A stretch of 64,000 bases of DNA from an uncultured Erythrobacter sp. (GTDB lineage: Bacteria; Pseudomonadota; Alphaproteobacteria; Sphingomonadales; Sphingomonadaceae). The stretch spans positions 124,001 to 188,000 of the forward strand of contig NZ_CANMIJ010000001.1 in the NCBI RefSeq assembly GCF_947497915.1. The letters are read 5' to 3'. Under the pieces are notes generated by a model. The model was not told the origin of the DNA, searched no databases, and saw only the letters and a list, made by a program, of their open reading frames with translations. The first letter of the stretch is position 1. Every line of letters starts with the position of its first letter. This document shows, piece by piece, positions 45,435 through 54,532 of the stretch. Position numbers and translations under genes: made by a program.

Positions 45435-46290
45435 ATATCTCTGCAATCTCGTGATCCCCGGGGCGGCCAAAAGCGGCACCACATCGCTGCATGAATATCT
45501 AAGTCTTCACCCGCAAATCGCGATGAGCTCTAACAAGGAGCCGCACTATTTTTGCCGAGAGGATTTTTATGCGCAGGGGCCCGAATTTCACAACGGCCTG
45601 TTCGAAGAAGCCTCGCAGATCCGCTATTACGGCGAAAGCTCGACGGGGTATTTGCCTTCCCCATTGGCTATCGAAAACATCCGCCGCGATCTGAAAGACC
45701 CCAAGATCATCATGGTGCTGCGCCATCCCGTAGAACGCAGCTTTTCGCATTACCGATGGCGCTTTCGGTTGGGGTTGGAAAAACGCACATTCCTTCAGGC
45801 GATGCAGGATGACGGTTACGGATATGTGCCGCAGCAGCCCGACAATTTTGGCTACAAAGCCTATCTCGAATTCTCGCAATACGCGAAGACATGCCCTGCG
45901 TGGGAAGACGTGTTTGGCAGTGCAAACTGCCTGATTTTGCGCTTTGCAGACCTGACCAAGAACCGCGCCTCCGTCCTGGGTCGATGCTTCGACTTTCTCG
46001 GGCTTCCGCGCATTGAACTCGGCCTTGATGACGCCCCGCATAACAAAACCGATGATGTCATCCGGCGAGCCGCGCCCACGCCCAATCCGCTGACACGGCT
46101 TGTGCCGAAAGCGGTGAAGCAGGCCGCCTTGTATCAAAGCCTCAAGCAAAATGTGCTTCGCGCTTCGACGCCAACTCCGCCAAAAAGAATGACCAGCGAA
46201 GAGCGGCAATTCGCTGAAAATGCGCTTGGCCAGGATATCGATTGGTTCAATGCTCGCTTTGCCTCCGCGCCAGAACTGGCAGATGAATGA
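45424..46290 (+). CDS. PAPS-dependent sulfotransferase
   Basis: 288-residue sulfotransferase: the 5'-phosphosulfate loop [16 protein letters not shown] (PSB at 15-21), [13 protein letters not shown], and the 3'-phosphate-binding helix [16 protein letters not shown]. It resembles enzymes that sulfate glycans (heparan-sulfotransferase-like). Its place inside the polysaccharide operon makes a sulfated exopolysaccharide likely, though a nucleoside or lipid acceptor cannot be excluded. It overlaps the flippase gene by 4 bp. Confidence 0.92.
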   Translation: MAGEYLCNLVIPGAAKSGTTSLHEYLSLHPQIAMSSNKEPHYFCREDFYAQGPEFHNGLFEEASQIRYYGESSTGYLPSPLAIENIRRDLKDPKIIMVLRHPVERSFSHYRWRFRLGLEKRTFLQAMQDDGYGYVPQQPDNFGYKAYLEFSQYAKTCPAWEDVFGSANCLILRFADLTKNRASVLGRCFDFLGLPRIELGLDDAPHNKTDDVIRRAAPTPNPLTRLVPKAVKQAALYQSLKQNVLRASTPTPPKRMTSEERQFAENALGQDIDWFNARFASAPELADE

Positions 46291-47801
46291 GCGATAGCTC
46301 GGACAACGGTTTCCGCACGATATTGCGCTCCTCCTCCATCATTGGCGGCGCGCAAATCGTCAGCATTGCAGCGCGCCTTGTTAAGATGAAATTCTTGGCG
46401 GTTCTTTTGGGGCCGGCGGGCGTTGGTTTGGCCGGGATCTTCATCAGCCTAATGGAAACCGCCGCAGCCATTGCTGCACTGGGCTGGGGCACGGTCGGCA
46501 CAAAGCAAATTGCCGCTGCCAATGCCGCTGATGATGAGGCGGCGGTGGCGCGAGTCAGCTACGCATTGATGTGGGGCAGCCTAGGATTGGCGATAGTGGG
46601 ATCGCTCATGTTCTGGGCGATCAGCAGATATATCGCGCGCGACATTCTGCAATTGGACAATGCGTCGGGCGAGGTCGCATGGCTTGCCTTGGGCGTTGGC
46701 TTGACGGTGGCGGCTGGATCGCAGGCCGCACTCCTCAGCGGGCTGCGGCGGATTGCTGATTTGGCGCGCGTCAACGTCGCCGCCAACGTCTTGGGCGCGG
46801 CGCTTGGCGTGGCGGCGATCTATCTGTGGGGCCGAGGCGGTCTGATCGCCATGGTGCTGATTACCCCTGCAATCACATTCCTGTTGGGCCGGGTCTATTT
46901 GTCCCGTCTGAATTTGGCCAAGGCGCCGCAGCAAGCGAGCGCATTGGCCAAGGAATGGGGCGCCATGACCGCGCTGGGCATTCCATTTATGGGCAGCGGG
47001 CTGATCACGGCGGCAGGCTTCTTGATCGCTCGCACGCTGGTGCAAAATGACCTTGGGACGGACGCCCTGGGCCATTTTCAGGCTGCATGGGCGATTACCA
47101 TGACCTATCTCGGCTTTATCCTTGCGGCCATGGGCACAGACTATTTCCCGCGCCTTTCTGAAGTGATCGGCGATCACAAGACCGTGCGCCGGATTGTGAA
47201 TGAACAGACCGAAGTTGCCCTGCTTTTGTGCGGACCCATGCTGCTGGCCATGTTGAGCCTCGCGCCGTGGGTTATCCAAATCCTCTATTCGTCCGAATTC
47301 GCCCCGGCGGTGGACATTTTGCGCTGGCAATTGCTCGGCGATATTCTCAAAATTCTCAGCTGGCCGATGGGTTTTGTGGTTCTGGCGCTGGGAGCGGGGC
47401 GCGTGTTCATCTTCAACCAACTCGCTGGCATGACGGCGTTTCTGGCGGGCATATATTTCGGCATTCCTTATTTCGGCGTAGAGGCAGCAGGCATGGCGTT
47501 CATCGCCATTTACGCCGTCACATTGCCGATCAATTGGATGGTTGTGCGAAACCGTACAGGGCTGCGCTGGAACCGTGCGGTTTTAGTGGAGGGTGGCGCG
47601 CTAATTGGCGCTGCAATTCTGATTGCCGCACTCGCGCGCCATTCAGAATGGCTCGCGGCGTTTGTGGGCATGGCCTTGACCGCAGCATTTGGCATTGCGG
47701 CACTCTTGCGCATTTCGGACATGGCCGAACTCAGCGGGAAGCTTGCGAAGCTGGCGCAAATTGGAAGGAGGCTCAGGCAATGGACGAGGCCGCGCCCTTA
47801 G
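46287..47801 (+). CDS. wzx: Polysaccharide flippase (Wzx/MATE type)
   Basis: 504 residues with about 12-14 membrane segments. The start GFRTILRSSSIIGGAQIVSI with ARLVKMKFLAVLLGPAGVGL is typical of O-antigen translocases; later LSEVIGDHKTVRRIVNEQTE and YSSEFAPAVDILRWQLLGDI match. It would flip the lipid-linked repeat unit across the inner membrane. The next gene begins 22 bp before its stop. Confidence 0.93.
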   Translation: MSDSSDNGFRTILRSSSIIGGAQIVSIAARLVKMKFLAVLLGPAGVGLAGIFISLMETAAAIAALGWGTVGTKQIAAANAADDEAAVARVSYALMWGSLGLAIVGSLMFWAISRYIARDILQLDNASGEVAWLALGVGLTVAAGSQAALLSGLRRIADLARVNVAANVLGAALGVAAIYLWGRGGLIAMVLITPAITFLLGRVYLSRLNLAKAPQQASALAKEWGAMTALGIPFMGSGLITAAGFLIARTLVQNDLGTDALGHFQAAWAITMTYLGFILAAMGTDYFPRLSEVIGDHKTVRRIVNEQTEVALLLCGPMLLAMLSLAPWVIQILYSSEFAPAVDILRWQLLGDILKILSWPMGFVVLALGAGRVFIFNQLAGMTAFLAGIYFGIPYFGVEAAGMAFIAIYAVTLPINWMVVRNRTGLRWNRAVLVEGGALIGAAILIAALARHSEWLAAFVGMALTAAFGIAALLRISDMAELSGKLAKLAQIGRRLRQWTRPRP

Positions 47802-48784
47802 AGCAAGCCGAAGGGGGTCGGAGCAATTCCGGCCCGCTCGTGACTTTCGCCGTGTTCGCCTATAATCAGGAGAAATATGTGCGAGAGGCTATCGAGGCCG
47901 CTTTCGCGCAGACATACTCCCCACTCGAGATCATTCTCTCAGACGATTGCTCCGTCGATGGCACCTTCGCGATCATGCAGGAGATGGCGGCGGATTACAC
48001 TGGGCCGCACACGGTAACGGCTCGGCAATCGCCGCAGAACAGAGGCTTGCTTCCGCATGTTTTGGATGTGGTTCGGGCCGCGCAGGGCAAATATATGATC
48101 GTGGCGGCGGGCGATGACATTTCTCTGCCGCAGCGCACAGATCGGCTGGTAAAACTGTTCGAAGAAGAGGGCGCAGACTTCTGCTGGAGCGCTTACGAGC
48201 CGCTCGATGAAAATGAGGGTAATGTCCGCATTTCGGACGAGAATTACGACCGCGAAACGACCATTTTCAACCTCCCGATCCGCCGAATTCACGGTGCCGT
48301 TGCGGCATACAGGTTAAGTAATTTCGACAAGGTTCCCGCCATCGATACGCCGATTTTCTACGAGGACCATTTCTTCGAAATCTTCTGTGAGATCGAAAAT
48401 CTCAACATTGGATTCTGTCCCGAGACGCTGGTGCATTACCGCATTTTGCCAGACAGCCTTTCGATGCGCCTGTCCCAAAATGCGGAAGTCTTTGAGAGCC
48501 GGTTGGCGACCCGTTTCAAACGGCAAGGCGAAACAGCCGAGCTGGCAATCGACAGTTTTGCCAGCCCGGGCTTGCTGAAGGAGCGGCCCGAGCTTGCGAA
48601 GTTCCGCGAATACGCCGCCTTCTACAAAGCTGCGTCGGCATGGCCAGATATGGGCTTATCCGAAAGGCTCAAGCTGCTCCAATGCGCTCCTGACCGCAGA
48701 GCAGTGAAATGGTTTTTGCCCAGAGCTATCCTCGGATGGCGGCCATTCGTCATGCTCCGGGCAGTACAGCTCAAATTCAAATGA
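47780..48784 (+). CDS. Family 2 glycosyltransferase
   Basis: 334-residue GT2 enzyme: LVTFAVFAYNQEKYVREAIE, AAFAQTYSPLEIILSDDCSV with the DDxS motif, then MIVAAGDDISLPQR (DxD-type). It transfers one sugar to the growing repeat unit. I choose the ATG at 47780, which has AAGGAGG 8 bp upstream and gives the family start; the frame is open back to 47228 inside the flippase gene, but that is only a shadow. Last plus-strand gene of this operon. Confidence 0.92.
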   Translation: MDEAAPLEQAEGGRSNSGPLVTFAVFAYNQEKYVREAIEAAFAQTYSPLEIILSDDCSVDGTFAIMQEMAADYTGPHTVTARQSPQNRGLLPHVLDVVRAAQGKYMIVAAGDDISLPQRTDRLVKLFEEEGADFCWSAYEPLDENEGNVRISDENYDRETTIFNLPIRRIHGAVAAYRLSNFDKVPAIDTPIFYEDHFFEIFCEIENLNIGFCPETLVHYRILPDSLSMRLSQNAEVFESRLATRFKRQGETAELAIDSFASPGLLKERPELAKFREYAAFYKAASAWPDMGLSERLKLLQCAPDRRAVKWFLPRAILGWRPFVMLRAVQLKFK

Positions 48785-48826
48785 TGTTACAGATCGTGAG
48801 TTAGCCGGAAATAGCGCTCCAGATCG

Positions 48827-49621
48827 TTACGTCGCACCTCCATGCCTCCGCAACCTGCTCGCCCTTAGGCGTTTTACCGCGCCGCTTTCTTCTATCCATC
48901 CCGATATGAAATTGGCGGTATCGCGCGTGTCGCGCTCCAGATCAGGATTTTCTTCAATGGGGGTCATTACACTGACTGCGATAAGCCCGGTGGCGGTCCG
49001 ATCACGCGCACGGATAGGGCAAGCCACCGAGGCAGCAAAACCGCCAGCTGTCAAAAAGTCGCGCAGACCCTGATCGGTATAGTCTTGCGTGTTGAGCGCG
49101 ATACAGCGCGGGTTGTATGTATCAGACAGCATAAAGCGCAGTGTTTGATTGATTTGATCGGCGGGCAAATCACGCTCTCGCAAACCGAGGCTTTCGCGGT
49201 GGGTATCCTGAGTTTCAAATACATCATCTATGCTAACGATTTGGCCAGGACGTTCTGGATCAAAAGTGATGATGCGGATAACAGCGCGCCCGGCGCCATG
49301 CCGGAAAAGCAGGCTCTGCAATTCTAGCCCCACTTGCCGTGACGCTAGATCCGCTTCCGCCTCCGCTTCTGCTGCAAGTAGTTCTTCTGACAGCCTGCTG
49401 TCCAAGATGCCATCCAGCAAATCAAAGCTGCGTTCGGGCATCATCACCGCCAGCGTGAGTGGCACCAAAAAAGCAAGCACGGCAATGCCTATGACAGAGC
49501 CAGTTACGGCTCGCCGAGGATTCTGCGCTGCCCATGCCGCGAATTTCTGAAACCTGCTAAGAATACCGCCAAACGTCTCGCGCTGCGCTTCGTCGCGCAG
49601 GCTAACTAGGCTTTCGCTCAT
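48827..49621 (-). CDS. Membrane-anchored protein with GAF-like C-terminal part, unknown function
   Basis: 264 residues: an N-terminal cytoplasmic helix, one membrane segment (AVTGSVIGIAVLAFLVPLTL, about 39-58), an acidic Glu/Ala-rich helix (EELLAAEAEAEADLASRQVG) and a globular part. The last about 130 residues have the pattern of a GAF-like sensor (LTAGGFAASVACPIRARDRT, then ATGLIAVSVMTP). I do not recognise the family. The gene overlaps the beta-helix gene by 4 bp and is the third gene of the spike operon, so it may anchor, export or release its partners; that is inference. Confidence 0.75.
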   Translation of the reverse strand: MSESLVSLRDEAQRETFGGILSRFQKFAAWAAQNPRRAVTGSVIGIAVLAFLVPLTLAVMMPERSFDLLDGILDSRLSEELLAAEAEAEADLASRQVGLELQSLLFRHGAGRAVIRIITFDPERPGQIVSIDDVFETQDTHRESLGLRERDLPADQINQTLRFMLSDTYNPRCIALNTQDYTDQGLRDFLTAGGFAASVACPIRARDRTATGLIAVSVMTPIEENPDLERDTRDTANFISGWIEESGAVKRLRASRLRRHGGAT

Positions 49622-51738
49622 CCAAGTGCTCCATTTTGCCCGTTGGCTGCAAGCACCTTCCTGTGCCTATCCACCGGCAAAGCCGCAGTAACCGGATTGG
49701 CCAGCAGCTCACCCGCTGGCGCGAAGTCGTAATTTGCCGCGTCCGCGAACAGCGTTGTCTCATCGCCGCCGATGGTCACATTGGTTGCACCCACCGGTGC
49801 AGAACCGCCCACCTGAAGGTGCAGCCCGTCTATGGTCAGGTTCGGCACCGGAGAGGTGCCCAGAATGTCCAGTTCGGGCAGGGAGTTGTTCTTGAGCAGG
49901 CAATAGCTGTCAGCATTCAAACCGCCGCCTTCGTTGCGGATAAGCAATTGCTGGTTCACGAAACTGTTGTGCGTGATGACAACGTGGCTTGCCGAAAGCG
50001 GCAGGTTCGATCTGCCCCATTGCGATCCGCCGATATTCTCCGCAGCCAGCGCGCTTTTGTCTTCGAAGATATTGCCGAAGATCAGAACATCGCGTTCGTC
50101 ACGCGGGGCCGGATTTGGCGGCGAGAGGAACAGAATTTGCGCGGCGTAATCGACTACCTCGTTAAAAGCGATCAGGACATTATCGAGATCACCGCCTGCG
50201 GGATGCTGGTAAAAGTCCGCGTGAATGTCGCAGTTGCTCACCACTTCGAGCGGGGCCGTCTTGATATCGGTCGCGCCAAAGCCCTGCCCGACAAGGCCCG
50301 CCAAGCTGCCTGATGATGCGACACGGTCAAACGGAGCAATGCGCAACGTCGCGGTGATATCCGGCAGCGTGTTGAGCCATGCAACCAGATCAGAGAAGAA
50401 ACGCCCATCGCCGCCCGTGAAGAACGCGGCCCGCCCGCTGTTGAACGTGCTCACTGTCCCGTTCACGTTGACGAACCACACGCCGCCGCTGGTGCCGAGC
50501 ACGCCGCCTGTACGCGCAATCGTGGCGGTCGGCTCGCTGCCGGTATATTGCACATCAAAGGCAGGCCGGTCATCGTTCCAAAACGTGTTGTCATTGTCGA
50601 AAAAGCGGCTTTGGACGATGCACTTGGCAGAGTTGGACACATCCGCGCCCAGATATTCTGCGTTGCAGCCGCGTATCAGCTGTGCACCGATCATCGCATT
50701 GTGCAGGCCGTCAACTTCGGCTTCGGTAAACCATGATTGCCCGTTGATCAGACGTGCGGTCAACACAGATCGCGGTGCGCCATTGTCGTTGAAGTCCGAA
50801 TTGACCCCTTCAGGATCGCTGGTCGTGATGTTCACCCCGTCAAACCAATGCGACAACTCGGCCACCGAGGTGGGATTGGATGCGGACTGTTCGAGGATCA
50901 GGCAGTAACGGAAATCGAGCGTAAGATTGCTGCCCTTGAACCGGATTTTGGAACGATCATTGAGCATATTCGTCGCGCCAGAAGAGGCCGCTGCCGTCCG
51001 GCCAATCACCACGCCGGGCACGCTCGCCTCTACAGTCACATAGCCTTCGTTGGTGTAGAGCTCGCCCGCGCCAGTGCCGAAATTGTATGTGCCCGCTTCG
51101 GTGATGGTCAGCTTCGGGTTTTTGAAACCATTGGCTTTGCAATAATTGATCGCGCCGGTGAGGGCCGGATAGCTTTCGCCTGCGACGAATGGCTGCGACG
51201 GCGCAATGGGCAGTTCAATATCGTGGAGCGTGTCTTGCGGTGAGAAAGTGTACGGGCCGATCACGCGGCTCTGCATGGTGGCATCGCGCGGAGCGGCCTC
51301 AACATACAAATGGCCGTGCCCGACAATGCCAATCGGCTTTTTGAGGCGCACCCACCAACCGTAATAGATTTTGGTTCCGCGCTCGGTTTCGATTGAATGC
51401 CATTTCGGCGCATCAACCGTCGCAGTCGCGCCTTCATAGTGGAACGTCACCCCGTCAACGCCCAGCGTATCGCGCAAGGTGCCGCCATCATTCGCAGCGG
51501 CCATCACGCCGACATCAATCGTATCGGTGAACCACTGAAACGGCGGCGTGATAAGGCGCAATGCGGGCTTAGCGGTGGTTCGCGCCGAATCAACCGGCAC
51601 AGACGCAAATCCGCTTCCCGCGAGACCTGTCCAATCTGCGGACGGTGTAAGGGATGGCGGTGCATCTGCGTTCGGATCAACTTCGAGAAGGGGTGCAAAC
51701 CCATCCGAGGCAATGCCCATCCCAAGCCAAATGGTCAT
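49618..51738 (-). CDS. Large beta-helix-like protein, putative spike or fibre (GhsB-like position)
   Basis: 706 residues without signal peptide, rich in short beta strands and Asn/Gly turns typical of right-handed parallel beta-helices (SHVVITHNSFVNQQLLIRNE, NVLIAFNEVVDYAAQILFLS, LIFGNIFEDKSAL). The N-terminal about 130 residues look like a separate attachment domain. It lies directly downstream of, and coupled by 4 bp to, a gene-transfer-agent spike-base-like protein, the position held by the capsule-binding spike fibre GhsB in Rhodobacter. It may bind or cut polysaccharide; I see no clear lyase signature. A secreted pectate-lyase-like enzyme is the alternative, but the lack of a signal peptide argues against it. 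Confidence 0.72.
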   Translation of the reverse strand: MTIWLGMGIASDGFAPLLEVDPNADAPPSLTPSADWTGLAGSGFASVPVDSARTTAKPALRLITPPFQWFTDTIDVGVMAAANDGGTLRDTLGVDGVTFHYEGATATVDAPKWHSIETERGTKIYYGWWVRLKKPIGIVGHGHLYVEAAPRDATMQSRVIGPYTFSPQDTLHDIELPIAPSQPFVAGESYPALTGAINYCKANGFKNPKLTITEAGTYNFGTGAGELYTNEGYVTVEASVPGVVIGRTAAASSGATNMLNDRSKIRFKGSNLTLDFRYCLILEQSASNPTSVAELSHWFDGVNITTSDPEGVNSDFNDNGAPRSVLTARLINGQSWFTEAEVDGLHNAMIGAQLIRGCNAEYLGADVSNSAKCIVQSRFFDNDNTFWNDDRPAFDVQYTGSEPTATIARTGGVLGTSGGVWFVNVNGTVSTFNSGRAAFFTGGDGRFFSDLVAWLNTLPDITATLRIAPFDRVASSGSLAGLVGQGFGATDIKTAPLEVVSNCDIHADFYQHPAGGDLDNVLIAFNEVVDYAAQILFLSPPNPAPRDERDVLIFGNIFEDKSALAAENIGGSQWGRSNLPLSASHVVITHNSFVNQQLLIRNEGGGLNADSYCLLKNNSLPELDILGTSPVPNLTIDGLHLQVGGSAPVGATNVTIGGDETTLFADAANYDFAPAGELLANPVTAALPVDRHRKVLAANGQNGALG

Positions 51739-52004
51739 GTAAGTCCGACCATGTCTGCAGCGGTGGTGCCGGTTGCCTGGATGGCGGCGATGCGGATGGG
51801 CAGGATTGTGCCGCTGACAACATTACGGAGAACGACGTCAGTTTCAGATCCGACTGCACGAAAGGTTATGTCGCCGCCCGTTCCAACATAGAGAGCCTTC
51901 GCTGATGTTGAGAGTTCAACTCCATCTTGCGGTGTGATTGAATAGGCCACGCGGGCAGGTGCAATAAGGCTGTCAGCACTCGATGAAAACGAATCTTTGG
52001 GCAC
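51735..52004 (-). CDS. Spike base protein, Rcc01079/GhsA-like
   Basis: 89 residues. The pattern APARVAYSITPQDGVELSTS, AKALYVGTGGDITFRAVGSE and VVLRNVVSGTILPIRIAAIQ, ending ATGTTAADMVGL, closely matches the RCAP_Rcc01079 spike-base family of gene transfer agents and related phages. In Rhodobacter capsulatus that protein forms the base of head spikes that bind the cell capsule. The GTG start has AGGAGAG about 7 bp upstream. No other phage or GTA structural gene lies in the window. An inverted repeat sits 37 bp upstream. Confidence 0.82.
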   Translation of the reverse strand: MPKDSFSSSADSLIAPARVAYSITPQDGVELSTSAKALYVGTGGDITFRAVGSETDVVLRNVVSGTILPIRIAAIQATGTTAADMVGLT

Positions 52005-52040
52005 GAATTTCTCTCCTGTAGAAGGCAGTCATTCGCCCGA

Positions 52041-52057
52041 ATAACCATATAGGTTAT
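52041..52057. promoter_or_regulatory. Inverted repeat upstream of the spike operon
   Basis: ATAACC-ATATA-GGTTAT, a perfect 6-bp inverted repeat with a 5-bp AT spacer, lying 37-53 bp upstream of the spike-base start and inside the 210-bp gap between divergent genes. Size and position fit a dimeric regulator site or part of a promoter, but short palindromes also occur by chance. Confidence 0.35.
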
Positions 52058-52214
52058 AAGTAGGAAAGCGAAAATCGTCTGCTGTTGAAGGGTGCTTAGC
52101 GGTGCTAAAACCCTGGTTTGAAATTTGAACGGCAAATCAGCCAACGACTGACCGCTCTAGAATTCAGGACAATTTGGCATTTCCGAAGCTGCTGTTGCGA
52201 GTTAAGGTGGCGCA

Positions 52215-53543
52215 ATGGCTTCACGGACACCCATGATGCGTCAAAGCACGCCTTTTATCGGAGCTCCTGCGCGCCGGCATATCTCAGTCCCGCTCTACCT
52301 GGCGATTGCCCTGTTCTACTTGCTGCTCGTGCCAGAGCAGGCAAACTTCAGAATCGCGGGAGCGCTTCTATCACCCTATCGCCTGTTCTTGATTCCTGCC
52401 TTTTTGTATTTGCTGCAGAATGCGATCAGAGGCGGATTTCGTTTCACGTGGCCGGATTTTGCGATTGCATTCGGGTGCGCCTGGATTGCGCTCGCCTCTT
52501 ACATTTCTAGCGACTCGATTGCGGATGCTGCAATTCAGGGCGGCGCGCACGCACTGGATATTGCATTTCCGTATTTCGTCGCGCGTTTTGCGATCAACTC
52601 ACTACGTGACTTTAGAATTTTCCTTATCTGCATTGCACCGGGTGTCGGTTTGACAGGGTCAGTCATGCTGATCGAGGCGGTCACGGGCCGCCACCTGATC
52701 CAACCTTTGTTCGCATCACTCACCGGGAACCCAAACAGAATTGGAGTAGAGTACCGGCTTGGATTGATGCGTGGTTCGGCTTCTTTTCCTCATCCAATTC
52801 TCGCGGGGATATGTCTCGCTAGCTTTCTACCGCTTTACACGATGTCTGGCTTGCGCGGTTGGCCCAAGATAGTTGGCTTGGCAGGCTCGTTCGGCGCATT
52901 CTTTTCCTTGAGCTCAGCGGCACTCCTTGGTCTCTTGGCTGGCACCATGCTTCCACTTTTTGATCGGCTTGTAGCTGGGGTTTCAAATCTGGGATGGCGC
53001 ATATTCCTGACGGCAAGTGCGCTCGTTTACGTGGTTGTTGAATTGACGAGCGCATCTGGCTTTTTCAACTTGCTCGTACGCTTCGCCTCTCTGAATACAG
53101 TCAGTGCCTATAACCGTGTCCTTATCTGGCGCTATGGTTCAGAAAATGTGATCCGAAACCCATGGTTTGGGATCGGTTATGATGATTGGGATCGACCCGA
53201 TTGGATGCAGTGGATCAATTCGTTTTCGGTTGACCATTTTTGGCTGCTTACTGCGATGCGGTTTGGGCTCCCGGTCGCATTGCTCTTCATTCTGGCGACA
53301 GGTTCTGCAGTTTTCTATCTGGCAGCACGATCGAGTCAGCATTCGCCTGCCGACGCCCGTCTCATGCGCGGAACGGCAATTTCACTGGCAGTCTTTGCGC
53401 TGGGCGCTGTTTCGGTTGCTTTGTGGCTAAACGCGATGGTCTGGTACTTCATTCTGGTCGGAATGGCCGTCAGTCTCGCGTTCAATTCACCGCCATCGGC
53501 AACCCGCTTCAATCCTCAGGGTATGAGCCGCCAACCGTTCTAA
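52215..53543 (+). CDS. Wzy-like O-antigen polymerase membrane protein
   Basis: 442 residues with about 11-12 membrane segments and no recognisable soluble domain. The middle contains GSASFPHPILAGICLASFLP and the periplasmic loop region SAYNRVLIWRYGSENVIRNP, WFGIGYDDWDRPDWMQWINS, VDHFWLLTAMRFGLP, the layout of Wzy polymerases (NRxxxW..A...i..nPlfGiG....HN.yl). It probably polymerises the flipped repeat units. It is divergent from the spike operon and convergent with a glycosyltransferase pair. Confidence 0.88.
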   Translation: MASRTPMMRQSTPFIGAPARRHISVPLYLAIALFYLLLVPEQANFRIAGALLSPYRLFLIPAFLYLLQNAIRGGFRFTWPDFAIAFGCAWIALASYISSDSIADAAIQGGAHALDIAFPYFVARFAINSLRDFRIFLICIAPGVGLTGSVMLIEAVTGRHLIQPLFASLTGNPNRIGVEYRLGLMRGSASFPHPILAGICLASFLPLYTMSGLRGWPKIVGLAGSFGAFFSLSSAALLGLLAGTMLPLFDRLVAGVSNLGWRIFLTASALVYVVVELTSASGFFNLLVRFASLNTVSAYNRVLIWRYGSENVIRNPWFGIGYDDWDRPDWMQWINSFSVDHFWLLTAMRFGLPVALLFILATGSAVFYLAARSSQHSPADARLMRGTAISLAVFALGAVSVALWLNAMVWYFILVGMAVSLAFNSPPSATRFNPQGMSRQPF

Positions 53544-53569
53544 CGCCGTAAGCATCTGGCATATCGGCC

Positions 53570-54532
53570 CTAAGTGCGGCCCAGCTTGAGCTTTGCGAGA
53601 AGTCCTTTCTCTGGATCATAACCAAAACACCAGTCGGTTGGGCTAAGCGCCATTCGGCGATAACCAATACCAAGCATGTGCAAGTGCGGCGACATTTGGC
53701 CGAATGCGCTACCAACCATAAACCGGATAAACGCGCCTAACCAGATCAGTGCAAAGGCACAGAATTGCCGGGGGTACGACCAATGTAGCCTGACGAATTG
53801 CATCGTGCCGGCCGCTCGGTACACAAGTCGCATCGGTGCAAATCCGTCGCCGTGACCTGCGTCGTGAAAAGCGCGGGCTGATCCGATCCGCCACAATTCA
53901 AACTTCATGCGGGATAATCGGAAGAACAAGTCGACCTCCTCGCAATAAAGAAAATAGGACTCGTCTAAACCGCTTGCCGCATTCCACGCTTCCCGAGATA
54001 ACATAACGAAACTGCCGGAAAGTGCTTCGACGCGGCGATCATCACAATAGGTTTCGTTCTCGGCCAATCGCAAGCTTGAGCGTCCGACCAATCGACTGAC
54101 CATCTCTTTCAGAGAAGGCACATGTACGCTGTTCCCGATGTCCGGCGTACCTTCGCGGTTCAGTGTTACACCGCCCCATGCTGCAGCGTCGGGATACCGC
54201 AATGCGCCGTCCATCAATTCGTCCACGGCACCCTCCCGCATTTCCAGATCAGGGTTGGCCAGCAGCAAATATGGAGCCCTCGCCAATTGCGCGAGAGCAT
54301 TATTGCCGGCAGCAAATCCGATGTTCCCCTTACTCGGCACAATTCGGACATCAGGGAAGGCGCCGTCTACAAATGCGGCTGTGCTTCCATCACCATTGTC
54401 GATCAGCAATACTTCATATCGATAGTGGCGACAGGCAGCCGCGATGGCATTGATGCAGGCCGCGATCACGTCATGCGATTGGTAAGCGACAATCAGGATG
54501 CTGACGTCAGGAAGAGTGCTCTGGGATGTCAT
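53570..54532 (-). CDS. Family 2 glycosyltransferase (rhamnosyltransferase-like)
   Basis: 320-residue GT2 enzyme: DVSILIVAYQSHDVIAACIN, VLLIDNGDGSTAAFV, NIGFAAGNNALAQLARAPYL, LLANPDLEMREGAV and GSFVMLSREAWNAASGLDES, YFLYCEEVDLFFR. The N-G-F-A-x-G-N-N plus N-P-D pattern is typical of the rhamnosyltransferase-like group, which would fit the dTDP-rhamnose supply from rfbACDB. The ATG at 54532 overlaps the previous stop (ATGA); the frame is open to 54562. Confidence 0.9.
   Translation of the reverse strand: MTSQSTLPDVSILIVAYQSHDVIAACINAIAAACRHYRYEVLLIDNGDGSTAAFVDGAFPDVRIVPSKGNIGFAAGNNALAQLARAPYLLLANPDLEMREGAVDELMDGALRYPDAAAWGGVTLNREGTPDIGNSVHVPSLKEMVSRLVGRSSLRLAENETYCDDRRVEALSGSFVMLSREAWNAASGLDESYFLYCEEVDLFFRLSRMKFELWRIGSARAFHDAGHGDGFAPMRLVYRAAGTMQFVRLHWSYPRQFCAFALIWLGAFIRFMVGSAFGQMSPHLHMLGIGYRRMALSPTDWCFGYDPEKGLLAKLKLGRT

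Noticed and set aside
47228..47779. N-terminal extension of the family 2 glycosyltransferase frame into the flippase gene
   Set aside because: The strong AAGGAGG before 47780 and the family start define the true gene; the extension is a shadow of wzx.
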